Below the pieces are notes generated by a model that was not told the DNA's origin, did not search any database, and worked only from the letters and a program-made list of their open reading frames with translations. From Auricularia sp. M13 (taxonomy: Eukaryota; Basidiomycota; Agaricomycetes; Auriculariales; Auriculariaceae), in the NCBI GenBank assembly GCA_037042915.1, contig CM073194.1, positions 4,464,001-4,528,000 on the forward strand: a DNA stretch of 64,000 bases, written 5' to 3'. Shown one piece after another: positions 22,326 through 33,996 of the stretch (position 1 is the first letter of the stretch; each line of letters begins with the position of its first letter). Both the position numbers and the translations under genes were made by a program.

Positions 22326-24088
22326 CTACCGCGCAACCGGCTGCTGCTGCTGCTGGGCCTGCTGCTGCTGCTGGTTGTAGCCGTTCAAGATCTGCTGCTG
22401 CTGATACGTCGGCTGTTGGCGCTGGGCCGCGCCGGGCTGGCGCTGCGCGGGCGTCTGACCGCGGGACTGCGGTGTCTGCCCTCCCTGCTGCCCCTGCGCG
22501 CCCTGCTGTCCCTGCTGCTTCTGTTGCTTGCGCGTGGGGCCGGGCTCGTCCGCGCCGGGCGGCGCGACGTACAGGCTCTTGTCGATGGTCTGCGGGATGG
22601 GCTGGATCTCAGTGCCGAGCTCCTGCTCGACGCGGAACAGGTTGAACCGGTCCTCGTACGTGACGAGGTTGATCGCGAGGCCCAGGTGGCCGAAGCGCCC
22701 CGAGCGCCCGATGCGGTGCAGGTACGTCTCGGAGTTCTTGGGGAAGTCGAAGTTGATGACGACGTTGACCGCCTGGATGTCGATCCCGCGCGTGAGCAGG
22801 TCCGAGCAGACGAGGTTGCGGCACACGCCGTTGCGGAAGTCGTGGAAGACGCGGTTGCGGTGCGCCTGCAGCATCTTGGCGTGCGAGAAGAAGCACGAGT
22901 AGCCCAGCTCGGTCACCTTGCGCGCGAGCAGCTCGACGCGGTTCGTCGAGTTGCAGAAGATGATCGACTGGTTGATTTGCAGCTTGGAGAAGAGCGTGTT
23001 CAGGCAGTGCACCTTCTGCCGTTCCTCGACGTAGGCGTAATATTGCGTCACGCCGCGCAGCGTGAGCTCTTCCATGAGGTTAATTTCGTGCGGGTTCTTC
23101 ATGTGTTTGTCCTGCGGCTAATGTTGAAATTTGGGACATGAACAACTGCAAAAGAACATACCTTGAAGTCCTTCACGATGATGGGGAAGGTGGCGCTGAA
23201 TAGCATCACCTGACGATTAGACGGGAGGTAATCGAGGAGCTGCTCCATTACGGGCGAGAACTCGGGCGACAGCAGCTTATCGGCTTCGTCCATGACGAAG
23301 ACGTTACATTCGCTCAGATCTGCGACGCCCTTGCCGGCAAGGTCGAGTATGCGGCCGGGCGTGCCGCAGAGGATGTGAACGACCTCGGACAAGCGCATGA
23401 TGTCGTCCTTGAGGGTCGTGCCGCCGGTGGTGACCATGACCTGGACGCCCATGTGCTTCCCGAGAATCTTGCAGACTTGGCTGGTCTGCAGCGCGAGCTC
23501 GCGCGTCGGGACGAGCAGCACGCCCTGGATCTTGGGCTTGGACACATCGACTTGTTGGAGTGTGGGGATGACGAAGGCGGCCGTCTTGCCCGTGCCGTTC
23601 TTTGCGCGCGCGAGGATGTCGCGCCGGGCTAATGCGACGGGAATGGCCTCTTCTTGGATTGGAGACGGCCGCTCGAAGCCAGCCTCGAATATGCCCATGA
23701 GCAGTTCGCGGCGCAGGTACATCTCTTCGAATTCGATGCCCTTTGTATTAGTGACGTCCTGCCAACGCAAGGTCAGAATCGGCATTGCAAACTATCCCAG
23801 GATAGTCGCCACAGCACGCCGCAACGACCCGCACGGAATTCCGCGTCGCGATACGCCGTAACGCGTACTGCCGTGAGCGCGCGGTTGCGGCGCAGAGTGG
23901 GAGACAGCCGGAATACGCGCCGCGTACCTCTGTCTGAGGTCGTAAGTCTTTCTTGGGCAGGTTGAGCGCCGTTTTCCACTCATTGCTGTTTCTGAATGCG
24001 ACGGCCCAAAACAAGTTCAAAACGCGTTCGAAGCCCGCAGAAACGAAATTTGTGCGCACGAGGAGGTTGAAGCTTGGTTTTGGGCCAT
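22326..24088 (-). CDS. DHH1: ATP-dependent RNA helicase DHH1 (DDX6 family)
   Basis: Four exons on the minus strand (24088-24060, 23991-23928, 23758-23162, 23111-22326) total 1,476 nt, giving 491 residues. The start [16 protein letters not shown] and the conserved LRPQTEDVTNTKG block are typical of DHH1. Motifs follow in order: Q motif (PSPIQEEAI), I (AKNGTGKT, about 83-90), Ia (PTRELALQ), II (DEAD in VMDEADKL), III (SAT), then SDLLTRGID and [10 protein letters not shown]. The C-terminus from about residue 430 is Gln/Pro-rich and encoded by CTG/CAG-rich DNA. DHH1 acts in P-bodies in mRNA decapping and translational repression. Intron 2 (169 bp) is longer than usual here. Confidence 0.97.
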
Positions 24089-25080
24089 TGCGGTGGTGGT
24101 AGCGGGTCAAAGTTACAGAGCAGGCGGGCGGGTTGGCTTCAGAATGGGGGTCAAGACAGCGAGTTAATCGTGCGGGTTATAGGAGCGCGGCGGGCAGAGT
24201 CTCAAGTAGCGGCGGTCCTGGGCGCGGTCGGGGCTGGCAGATGGTTGGTGCGAGCGCGACGGGCAACGGCGGCTTCGAGGAGGCCAGGAGCGGTTCGGTT
24301 GGATTCTGCGGTGAGGACGGTCGACGATTTTCGGAGATTAGAACTGCTTCCCTCGCGCGTTGTTCCGCTGTCAGACGTCATGCAACCTGCCCACAAACAC
24401 CTGGCTCCTTGTCTCATCGACCTTCGAGACCATTCGGGTCCACGTGGAGATTAATTGGATGAATGAATGTAGTCGAGGACAGGGCGAGCCGGTTATTGAG
24501 ACGTAAAGTAAGTATATCACGGACAACTTGCCCGAAGCTACCGAGGGAAACTCACACAAGACAGTCGCAGTCCATTTGATGACGCCAAGCAGCGACGCGC
24601 TCGTATCATTGAGAATATCCATTCGCTTCCGCTGTGCGAGTTGACCATCGGCAAGCTACCTTTGAGTTTCTGGTGGGAGCTGACTTTGCCACCAAGTTGC
24701 ACAGTTTCAATCGACAACGTCACGTGCACACTCTCCGCAAAGGATGGGTGCCGGTTTCCATACGCATGAGTTCGGCGACCAATCCGAAATCGACACAGAG
24801 GCATTAAGTTCACAGCTGAGATGTGAGCGGGACCATCCTGCAAGCGCTAAGCTGCCACCTTCAAAATTGGGTTCTTTGCAGGCCTCAGGCGTGAGACGGG
24901 GACGTTCATACAGGCGGAAGCCGTTTATCAAAGTCAAAAGGACGCTTGGGAGAGACACGTGTAGATCAATTCAGAGCGAACACAACGGACGAGGAGGGAC
25001 GAGGACAAGTTACGCGTCGGCAGAATGCGGTGAACCAAGAGAACCAAGGACACGGCGCTCCAACTGTTGGCGCCTTATCA
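24089..25080. other. Upstream region of DHH1 and of the HNH relic
   Basis: No intact gene. From about 24970 the sequence resembles the region at 49430-49500 (CGTCGGCAGAATGCGG.., GGACACGGCGCTCCAACTG), so the 5' flank of the HNH family was duplicated as well. Confidence 0.5.
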
Positions 25081-25400
25081 ACACCATGGCCACCTCGTCG
25101 ACCATGCACGAGGGTTCTGAACCCGACGCCGCACGCCATGTTCGTCGTTGGGAGCAGCTCTCAGACGGAACTGTGGATGGACCGCATCGCGGCCAGTTTC
25201 AAGCCAATCTTGGGCGTTCCATGTCATGAACGACTCGCGTTTACCCCCCTTGATGGCGCCCCACGACAGGGCCGTTACGGTACCAGCGGAAAAAACGGAC
25301 TGGCCGCCGAGCCTGCTCTTCGACCAGGTCTACGCTGCTGCAGTCCTATTCAATCTCGGTAGTGTGCATGCGCAAGGCGTGCGTGTCGCCGTCCTTGTCG
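25081..25400 (+). pseudogene. HNH-nuclease family relic lacking the catalytic core
   Basis: The N-terminal part (MATSSTMHEGSEPDAARHV..) reads into a C-terminal part (SWAFHVMNDS, VTVPAEKTDWPPSLLFDQVY) at about 25209. Everything between these parts in the neighbouring intact gene, including the HNH motif, is absent, and the two parts are out of frame. An internal deletion therefore inactivated this copy. It runs tail-to-tail against the intact copy on the minus strand. Confidence 0.7.
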
Positions 25401-26540
25401 TTTCGCGCAACTCGGCTGGCAGCACGCACGTCCCTTGCCTGCGATTGGAACTCTGCTATCTCATCTCCTTGTTGAAGCCCTTCACTGGATTCATAGTACG
25501 CGCGACAAAGGCGTTTGAGAGCATCGCGTGGGCCTATCGCTTGACCGAAGGTGCGTATGATAGCTGATGCGTAGGCATGGTCGAAGAGCAGGCTCTGCGG
25601 CCAGTTCGTTCTGTCCGCCGGTACCGTCACCGGCTTGCCGTGGATTGAAGACGAGGGGGGAAAGGCCGAGGTATCGAGGACATGGAACACCCAGGAATCC
25701 TCTGTGCCAGGGTACGCGAAATTGGGCTTCTATGTCTGCCGGTGAATCTCATCGACGAGGTAAGATCGCTGCACGGGCACGTACTTTCATGATACCTGCA
25801 GCTTTTCCGAAAGCGACGTGGATCGACCCGTTGACGAGAATAACATTGCGAAGGCTGTCGATGTCGGATATGACCTCTGCACCATCATGTGCCGTAGTGA
25901 GATTGTGAATATACTAGAGATATTACGACGTCAGTGTGGTCGTTGGTATGCGAGCAGAAGTCGCACTGTGTCTCCCTTCACATGTGGGATTAGATGGGAG
26001 GTCCGGCACCATTCACCTCCCGTACCAGTCAATACACACTCGCGGTCTCGTTCAAGGACGGGCGCCGTGGGTTCCAGGTTTCGCGCGTCGGTAGAGTCTG
26101 TCGTTCCAGTGCGTGACTTGAATAGATCCGGATCGGTGGGAAACATCGTGGCACGGTCCTGTTCCGCGACAAAGAAATAGATATGTTCTGACAAGGATGG
26201 CGGCGCTCTTTCGAGGTCGAAGCGGGTGGCAGGGTCCTGCGACGCACATAGGTGTCCCTTGGTGGTGCCCAGGATTGTCCCACACGCGAACAGCAGCCAG
26301 CGCCAAGGCGAAGCGTCGTCAATACGAAGCAACGCAGAAATGGAAAATCTAGGACGCATTCCACGTCCAAGGAATGTTGACGAATTTATCATCTTCTAGG
26401 CTTGAGCCTGAACTTGTCCCTGCGTTAATATCTTCGTCATCTTCTACGCCTTGAACGGGGAGCAGCGCATGGACCCGCACAAGCGGTATATCGGTATACG
26501 GAGAAGATGCCACAATGCTGGGCGGCGTTGGGGGTAATGG
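25346..26540 (-). CDS. HNH-nuclease domain protein (basidiomycete family)
   Basis: The recognisable exons run LPPTPPSIVASS..VHALLPVQGVEDD (from 26540), then LLRIDDASPWRW and FFVAEQDRATMFP. Next comes RDRECVLTGTG..CRTSHLIPHVKGDT, which carries the HNH-type Cys/His positions. A 52-bp intron joins this to YIHNLTTAHDG..ISDIDSLRNVILVN. After another intron come KPNFAYPGTEDSWVFHVLD and VTVPADRTNWPQSLLFD; the stop is at 25346. The layout matches fungal proteins with an HNH_2-like domain whose biological role is unknown. The first exon and the junction near 26370 are uncertain. The last residues (about GDTHALRMHTTEIE) are read from antisense sequence of the truncated copy on the other strand. Confidence 0.65.
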
Positions 26541-27026
26541 CTAAGGTGGATGATGGTGCTCCGCGTCGGTACATCCCGCAACAAGCGCCGTGTCCCTGGG
26601 TTGCATCGCATTTCGCCGATGCGCAACTTGTCCTCTTTCCTCTTCTGTTACCTAGTTCTGAATTGACCTTGGGCCCGACTGAACGCCCGTGTAATTGTGG
26701 TATCAGTAGCGGTGCCAGTTCATACCAAAGCCCAGGAGCCTGACCAGCGCTTTCTCCACACCAGCGCCTCCAAATTGCGTCGGCATTCCGACGCTCAGGA
26801 TAATCTTGGCCACACCGCGTCGCTGACTTCACTGCTTCTGGAAGGACCCATTTAAATCTGGATTTGCTTCGGGCTTGCTTCGCCGGCACTGCTCGAAGGC
26901 GTTGGGATTCCAACACTGCTTACCACGCAATTGGCGCTCATGTGGAATTCCTATGAAAGCGCACCTGCTCAAGCTGACCATGATCTCCGCCTCGTGGCAT
27001 TGCCCACAGCACTGGTTCTTCCATAC
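26541..27026. other. Divergent region between HNH gene and regulator
   Basis: May contain the first exon of the HNH gene (minus strand). A 159-codon minus-strand ORF (26437-26916) overlaps it but is in a different frame and is not supported. Confidence 0.4.
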
Positions 27027-29845
27027 ATGGATCCAGGAACGTCTCAGAGGCGGCTGCTCGCTTGCGCTGGTGTGTACTCAATTAGCGACGCTCCTCAGGC
27101 TGCACGCGCTGACACAATACTCGCAGAATGCAAGCGTTTGAAGTTACGATGCGACAAGAAGGTTCCATGCGGGTCGTGCACCCGACGCCGTTGCGAAAGC
27201 GTATGCCCCGATGGGACACTCAACAAGGGTCGCGGTCAGGGAAACAGGTCAGTTGACAATCGCTTTCATTGGCAAAGTCACATACTGACATTCATGTAGA
27301 CTCTTGCTCGCGGAAAGTCGTCAGTTACACGACAAAATGGAAGCGGTAAGGCCACTCGGTGAAGCGCTCCAGGAATGCTAATGCCCTTCAGATGCAAAAA
27401 CGTATGGCGGCGTTGCAGCAGGCCATTTCAGAACTGCGGCCTCCCGATGCAGACTCTGCGTCTGATAATCAACACGATCCCCGGGACGCGTCACCTTCAA
27501 GCAACGAAGACAACGTTCTGGCCAGTCTTATGGGTACTCTGACCCTCGGCGAACAGCCCCAATTCTTCGGACGGAACGCTGCATCCGACGTGCGCAAATT
27601 CTCTCCAACCTTAGAAATGCTGCTTATAGAGTCAAATAGTACCTCGCCTTCATGAAAGGCGTGCATGACACCTCCCAGACCAAAAGCGACGGCGTCACGC
27701 GTCTCAACAGGGACATCATGTCGCGCTGCCCCCTCTGGCCGGGCCCGCGGCACCGCCGCTTCGCCAGCATGCTCTCGGCGCTTCCGCCGAAGAGCACGGC
27801 GTACACCGCGGTAGACATGTACTACGAGCACATCGAGTGGATGTTCGGCTCGCTGATCTCTCGCGACGAGATGCGGCGCGACGTCCTCGACGTGGTCTAC
27901 GCCGACACGCCGCCTGCGCCCGAGGACATACGAATGCACGACCTTGCAATCCTGTTCAACATTCTCGCGGCGGTGTGCATGACGGATCCGGATATGGAGC
28001 CCCAGCCGGAGCGCTCGCGACAGTATTGTGCCCTGGCGTGCGTCGCGCTGTCTACAGACCCTGTGCTTGAACATCCGACACTACAGGCTATTCATGCTAT
28101 CGTACGTACCTCGGACGCGCGCGCGGGCTTTCATCAGTCTGACTGGCAACGTTCTAGCATCTGTTGACCTGGCTTATGCATGTCGCTGACGACCAGAATA
28201 CCGTTACCATTGGTCAGTAGGCCCTAATGCCCGCTGCTGCTGTTGCGAAGGTTGACGGTCTTATAGGTTACAATCTGCAAGGCCTGAATACGCAGTTATG
28301 CAAGAGCGTGAGCTTCGAATACACTGCTCCACATACAGTCCATGACCGAGCATCGAATAGCTTGGTTTACACAAAGACGACTCTGGATGGGCCCTGGATG
28401 AGAAAGAGCGACAACGACGACGCGCGCTGATAGTATGTTCGGTCTGAAATCACATCTGGCTCCGCTGTACTCATATCACTTTCAGTGGGATGTTGCGCTG
28501 TATAATTGCCATGTGAGCCGAACACCTCGTCATCATCATCGCGACTGAGCAGTTTACTGGTAGGTGGCCGAATCGCTGGGTCGCCCGCCGAACTTTGCCT
28601 TGTCCCAATTTGATGCGCGCCTGCCCACGGATACGAATGCGTACTTGGATGAAAATGCCCAGTGGCAACAGTCCTGTAATAATTTCTACCCCCTCGCATC
28701 GTCGTGCGTGCTGATTCTATCATGAAGACACGGGATGGAGCCGCAGCTTCACGAGCGCATGTCTCCTGCGCGTACTGGAGCAGGCGCACGGTGCTGTCGA
28801 AGTTTCGCACTCGACAGTGATGCGGCTCGACCGCATGGTGCGCGAGCACCCTGTCAGCCCGGCGCTGCAGATCACCAAGCCGGGCACGGTCGACCCGACC
28901 ATCCCTATGAAGCTTGCAATGCAGCAGGCAACCGTCATGGTACTCCCGCAGAAACGTCAGTACTCTATATGGTTTACCTGGGGCGCCAAACTGACGCTCG
29001 GTACTTTTAGTGCTACTCTTTCTGCACCGCAGCTTCTTCGCGCGGGCGCTGAGCGAACATCCGGAGGACCCGCTGCAGAGTCAGTTCCACAGTAGCGTCC
29101 TAGCTGCGTTTCGCGCGGCGTTTTACATTACGACGACCGTGCGCGCGTTGTACCAACAAACGCCTTTCTGTGTGCGCTTCCCGTTCCTGTGGAGCGCGGC
29201 GTTTTCGTCTTGTGTAAGTCGTATCATCTTTTCTGCGTATCTTCCTGACGCCGTAGAAAAAATAGGTGATTCTCGGTTCCATCGTCATCCGAAGCCCACG
29301 CTGCACCCTTGCGACGAGCGCTTGGGTCGAATTCGAGCGTACACTGGCCACCTTCGAGCAGGTTGCGCCCAACTTAAGGTCCATGGCTCGCGTAATCGTA
29401 CGTACCTTGCGTACCCTGCATTGTCCCCGTTCTCACACGACACATCTAGCCGCACCTACGGCGACTGCACCACAAGGCATTGATCTCGCGTGGTAGCGCT
29501 GCTTCGGACGACACCAAGCCGAGCGCAGAGGACCTTGACGCCGCGGAGCTCGCGTTCATCTATGGCGTGACACGCGTGTCCAAGGGCGTCAAGTCCAAAT
29601 GCAGCAGCGGAGCTGTCGCCATCCAACACATCCTCAGTGCAGAGCGTCCGCCTGCAGGCCCGACTTACCTTAGCTATCTGGTCCCGCAGGCCTTCGCCAA
29701 GTTCGTCGAGGACCCCGCGGCAGGGGATGCTGACCTAATACCGCCTGGGGACGTTTCGCCGAACACTTCATCGGACAGCCACCGTCCGGACTCGACATGG
29801 AGTGGATTCATGGACGATATGGGCTTGTCGCTCTTCTTGTCGTGA
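27027..29845 (+). CDS. Zn2Cys6 fungal-specific transcription factor
   Basis: Fourteen exons (first 27027-27069, last 29450-29845) with GT..AG introns of about 50 bp total 2,136 nt, or 711 residues. Intron 1 lies inside the zinc cluster: RRLLACA joins ECKRLKLRCDKKVPCGSC, then CESVCPDGTL. A short dimerisation helix follows (ESRQLHDKMEAMQKRMAALQQAI). The middle-homology (Fungal_trans) domain shows as FFGRNAASDYLAFMKG, LCKSLGLHKDDSGWALDEKERQRRRALIW and SLGRPPNFALSQFDARLP. The C-terminus ends SGFMDDMGLSLFLS. A nuclear DNA-binding activator or repressor is expected. It lies 229 bp upstream of the MetX-like gene on the same strand, so local regulation is plausible but unproven. Confidence 0.92.
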
Positions 29846-30074
29846 CCTTTCAACGCGAGCCTTGCGTTCCAGATCGTTTTGCGACCTCGGATAACTTAGC
29901 TGTATGTACAACATGCTATTTCGCTGTCCTGCTGTCCCTTTACACTTCATCCTATCATCATTTCCCACGGTTCCCTGGATGCATACGGACCAGGCTTGCC
30001 GGTGGCCCGGAGAGCCGACTATGCCGTGGTCTCGTATGCTACTCAGCCCTTGTCAAGGTCTTCCTTGTACGCTC

Positions 30075-31067
30075 ATGGAGGCTCTTGTCACTGAAGGCGA
30101 CTACACCATCAATAATTTCACTTTCCAATCTGGCGAGTCACTTCCAGAGCTCAGGCTGCACTACAGAACGCTCGGCACCCTACGGCAGGAGCGCGATGCG
30201 TCGGGCTTGCATAGGTCCAACGCTGTGCTCATCCTACACGGGACGACAGGCTCTGGCGCTGGATTCCTAACGGCCGAGTTCGCGGGCGTACTATTCACCC
30301 CGGGCGGGCTTCTCGACCCGCGCGACTATTTCATCGTCCTGCCAGACGGCATCGGGCACGGCGGCTCATCCAAGCCAAGCGACGGGTTGCGGCAGGCCTT
30401 CCCCAAGTACACTTACGATGACATGGTGCGCGCGCAGCACGAGCTGCTGACCGCACATCTCGGCGTCCATCGATTGCGCCTCGCGCTCGGAACATCCATG
30501 GGTGGGATGCATGTGTGGACGTGGGGACACACCTACCCCGACTTTGTCGACGCGCTCATGCCGCTCGCAAGCCAGCCAGCAATGATCGCAGGCCTGAACC
30601 GCATGCGGCGGAAGATCATTCTGGACGCGCTGGCGCGCGACCCGCCAGGCCTTGCCGACGCGTTGGGCATCCTTCGCGAGATGACGGCGGCTCCGCGTCT
30701 TCTGCACAAGCAGTACCCAACGCGCGAAAGCGCAGACGTGGCGCTAGACGAGTACATTGCGCGCGGACTAGAGACGCAGGACGCGGATGATATGATGTAC
30801 GCGTTTGCCAGCTCTCGCGAGTACGACCCCGCGCCACACCTCGAGAAGATCGTCGCGCCGCTCGTCGCAATCAATTCTGCCGACGACGTTGTGAACCCGC
30901 CCGAGCTTGGTATCATGGAGGACCACATCAAGCGTGTCAAGCGCGGGCGGTACGTCCTCATTCCGGCCAGCGACGATACACGCGGGCATGGCACACATTC
31001 GCTGCCCGCCATATGGCAGGACGAGCTGCGTGGACTCCTCGCAATCTCAAAACAGCGAGACTCGTAG
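30075..31067 (+). CDS. Alpha/beta-hydrolase of the homoserine O-acetyltransferase (MetX) family
   Basis: A single exon of 330 residues from the ATG at 30075; the frame stays open upstream to 29904, but that extension does not look like the family. Family features: ELRLHYRTLGT, LILHGTTGSG, the nucleophile elbow GTSMGGMHVW (about residue 138), an acid candidate in INSADDVVNPPE and the final histidine in RGHGTHSLP. The family acylates homoserine or serine from acetyl-CoA, but fungi also carry paralogues of unknown hydrolase role; the GTHS end and short length suggest one of these. It is convergent with the amino-acid permease, with stops about 60 bp apart. Confidence 0.85.
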   Translation: MEALVTEGDYTINNFTFQSGESLPELRLHYRTLGTLRQERDASGLHRSNAVLILHGTTGSGAGFLTAEFAGVLFTPGGLLDPRDYFIVLPDGIGHGGSSKPSDGLRQAFPKYTYDDMVRAQHELLTAHLGVHRLRLALGTSMGGMHVWTWGHTYPDFVDALMPLASQPAMIAGLNRMRRKIILDALARDPPGLADALGILREMTAAPRLLHKQYPTRESADVALDEYIARGLETQDADDMMYAFASSREYDPAPHLEKIVAPLVAINSADDVVNPPELGIMEDHIKRVKRGRYVLIPASDDTRGHGTHSLPAIWQDELRGLLAISKQRDS

Positions 31068-31128
31068 TCTCATGTCCAATGTCTATATCGTTAGCTCACT
31101 AATTAGAGATTTTAAACACACACGAATT

Positions 31129-33661
31129 CTACGTGCTATCCGAACTGGCGTCCTGCTCCTTGTCCTTGGCAAGTCTGCCCTCCCGCTCGGCGCGTTCGAG
31201 CGCGCCAGGCTCCATAACGTCAATGCCTTGCTCCTCCGCTACAACAGTTGGTCAGCATTCAGTGTCGACTGGCACGAATTACCAAGCAAGAAACCAACCG
31301 GCGATTTGCTTGACAGGGCCCGTGAACCATTTCCGCCCGCTGACGACCCAGAGGGTCAAGCTATATGCAAGCACGATGCCAACGGCCACAGGCGCGTAGT
31401 TCAGCGTCTCTGCCGTGACGGGGTTAACTTGAGGGAGCATAAACAAGATCGAGATGAGGCAGATCCAGATAACCGCCGTCAGCGCGACCGGTATGCTGAA
31501 AGCGCCCAGGTGGAACGGGCCCTTGACGAACTGCTTGTGGTAGATCACTCGCAGCGCAGTGGGAATGGCTGGAATGTTGATCAGCAGTCCGGCACGACTG
31601 GATGGGCGAGAGCGCACCATAAGAGACGTAAAGCCCGATAGTCGCGATAGACGTTGCGGCAGCGAATGCGGAGGAGTTGCCGAGAGAGGGGAGGGCGAGG
31701 ATGAAGCTGAGCGTGCACGCGAGCCAAACTAGAAGCGATGAGATCAGCTGCTGCAAAATTTCTCTGCGTAGTGCGCACCAGTTCGGATGGGCGAGCGGTA
31801 CTTTTCGTCGACGCGGTGGAAGAACTTGGATCCCGGCAGCGCGCCGTCGCGCGAGAAGGCGTACATCATGCGCGAATTAGAGGTGATGGAGAACGTCCTG
31901 CGAGCCTTGGTTCAGCGCTGTCATCATTGCGAGTTGGGAGGATTGGCGCACCCGCAGAAGAACATGGACACAATTACGATAACCTTTAAAGCAGGTTAGC
32001 AACAGCTAAGAGCACCAGGAGGATAATAGCTGCTTACCATGAGGACAATGGCGCCCTTCTCACCGACCGTGTCGAGGAAGATTTGGAGCACAGGCTGCCC
32101 GCTGGGAGTCTCTATGGTCCTGGTGTAGTCTTGCATGGAAAACAGCAGACCAAGGATGAGGAACCAGCCCAGCGCGGCCGACACGCCAATGGCTGTCACG
32201 ATGCCGATACTGCCTGACATCGCTGCGTTGTGCGTCTCCTCCGTCATCTACGCCCCAGTCAGCAGCGCTCAGAAGACGTGTCACAGTTGCTAAACGTACG
32301 TGCGCGCTGGCGTCGAATCCTGAAAAGCTTCAGTTGAACTTCTATATGTATTATTGGAGAAGCGTACCTGTCAAAGTGTACTTTTGGAGGATTAGCACGA
32401 CATCTTTCAATGGCTAGATAACTTACCTGAGCCATAAGAATGCCGATGAAGACGACATAGGCATGGCTTGCGCGGTCGCCCCAGCCGCCGGTACCGTCGA
32501 TGAACGTCGTGAAGACGAACTTGGCGCTTTGGTGACTAGGCGCGGCGGCCAGGATCGCGATGATGAGGGCTGTCGTGCCTACTGCATGCCACCAGATCGA
32601 TATGTTGTTCAAGAAGCGCAGCAGGTGTACACCTGGGCGACACGTTAGAAAAAATGATTGTCTTTGAAGCGAATGTCATACCGAAGGTGTTTATCAGGCC
32701 TTCCAGGGCAATTCAGCAAAGAGCACGGGCAATTTCATGCACAACAGACCTTGCGCAATGAGAATACCGGCGTATATCCCGATAACAGTCTTAGCTGTCG
32801 GCTCATAGCCTGTACCAATGCTCGCCGCGGTCGCGAGGAAGGTCGCGCATGCGTATCTGGCAGAGATATCGGTGCAAATCAAAACAGGAGCGGCTGGAAC
32901 GCGATGATGATCACGCACGAGATACCGGTCGTGACGGCAACTTGGCCAAGCAGGTTGAACCAGCCGCAGAGCTGTAGCACGCGTTAGGGATCGTGCCATG
33001 GAAGTATGGAGGACGGACGCACCCAAGATGCAAATGCAGCATTCTTTGGCGGAGAGAGCTTTGCTGCCCAGAAGTACGGCCCTGAGAATGGAATTAGCTT
33101 AGACGTCGTGTATGGCCGAGGTCGACAGTGGCCTCACCTCCACTGGTCGGCGTTGACGAGCAGATTTCTGACCGAGATGTTAGCCAAGCTATCGCTGTGT
33201 AATGAAACGTACATACCAGCCATTGCGAGGCCAACCATCATGGTGAAGAATGCTATCGAGCGCGTGTGGTCGTGTGAGCCGCCGTCGGCGCACAGAGACG
33301 CTCTGCTCACAGACGACAACCCATCCCCACACCATGACGGCCGGTCCACCCGTGTTCTGAGACAATTTGTGAGACCGTAAAATTGTCAAATTCAAAGCAG
33401 AGACGCACCAGACCATAGAGAAACAGCGAAGGAATCCCAGTGATCACCGAGATGATACTGAACGACACGCCGAAGTTCTGTCATTCAGCAGGTCGGTCAG
33501 AAGCTCAGTACAAAAGTAGGCGATGAGCGGGACGGTACCTGTAGAAGACTCCAGTCGCGTCTGAGCTCCTGCTTGTAGCCCATGCGCGCCAGCTCGGCCT
33601 CGTCGTCGGCGACGGCCACGGTCGCGCTTGCATTGGCTTGCTTCTCGGCGTCAGCGTCCAT
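31129..33661 (-). CDS. Amino-acid/GABA permease (APC superfamily)
   Basis: A multi-exon gene starting at ATG 33661 (MDADAEKQANASATVAV..MGYKQELRRDWSLLQ). It continues as NFGVSFSIISVITGIPSLFLYG, NTGGPAVMVWGWVVV, AFFTMMVGLAMAEICSSTPTSGGPYFWAAKLS and GWFNLLGQVAVTTGISC, then FTGFDASAHMTEET-type motif (TGFDASAHMTEETHNA), RMMYAFSRDGALPGS and LNYAPVAVGIVLAYSLTLW. It ends in a soluble tail with GALERAEREGRLAKDKEQDASSDST. This order is that of fungal GABA/choline-type permeases with about 12 TM helices in the plasma membrane. Introns split several helices; not all were positioned exactly. Confidence 0.88.
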
Positions 33662-33996
33662 GGGGCTGGGCTACTGGCTGACGGTTATGTTGGTGGGGCG
33701 AGGCAAAACTCGCTGATAAGATACTGAACAGCGTGGACGCCCATAGATAGAAGCGGAGAACAGAGAAAACAGCCGCCCTGCACCCGTTGACGGATCTGAC
33801 TATCTTTGATGACTTCCGCCAAGCGCACGATACTGTACCCGGCCACAGACGTGAAAGCCCACACTATGTAAGTTCGTAGAATTCATGATCTATCGCGCGG
33901 GCTCTACTGAAGAGAGACGGCATCCTGATCCGATGTCCAAAGTAAAGTAACGAGCAATGAACAATAATACACGCAGCGACTAAAGATGGGGCACGC

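Noticed and set aside
22104-23141. 345-codon plus-strand ORF rich in Leu/Arg
   Set aside because: Antisense of DHH1, including its CAG/CTG-rich C-terminus.
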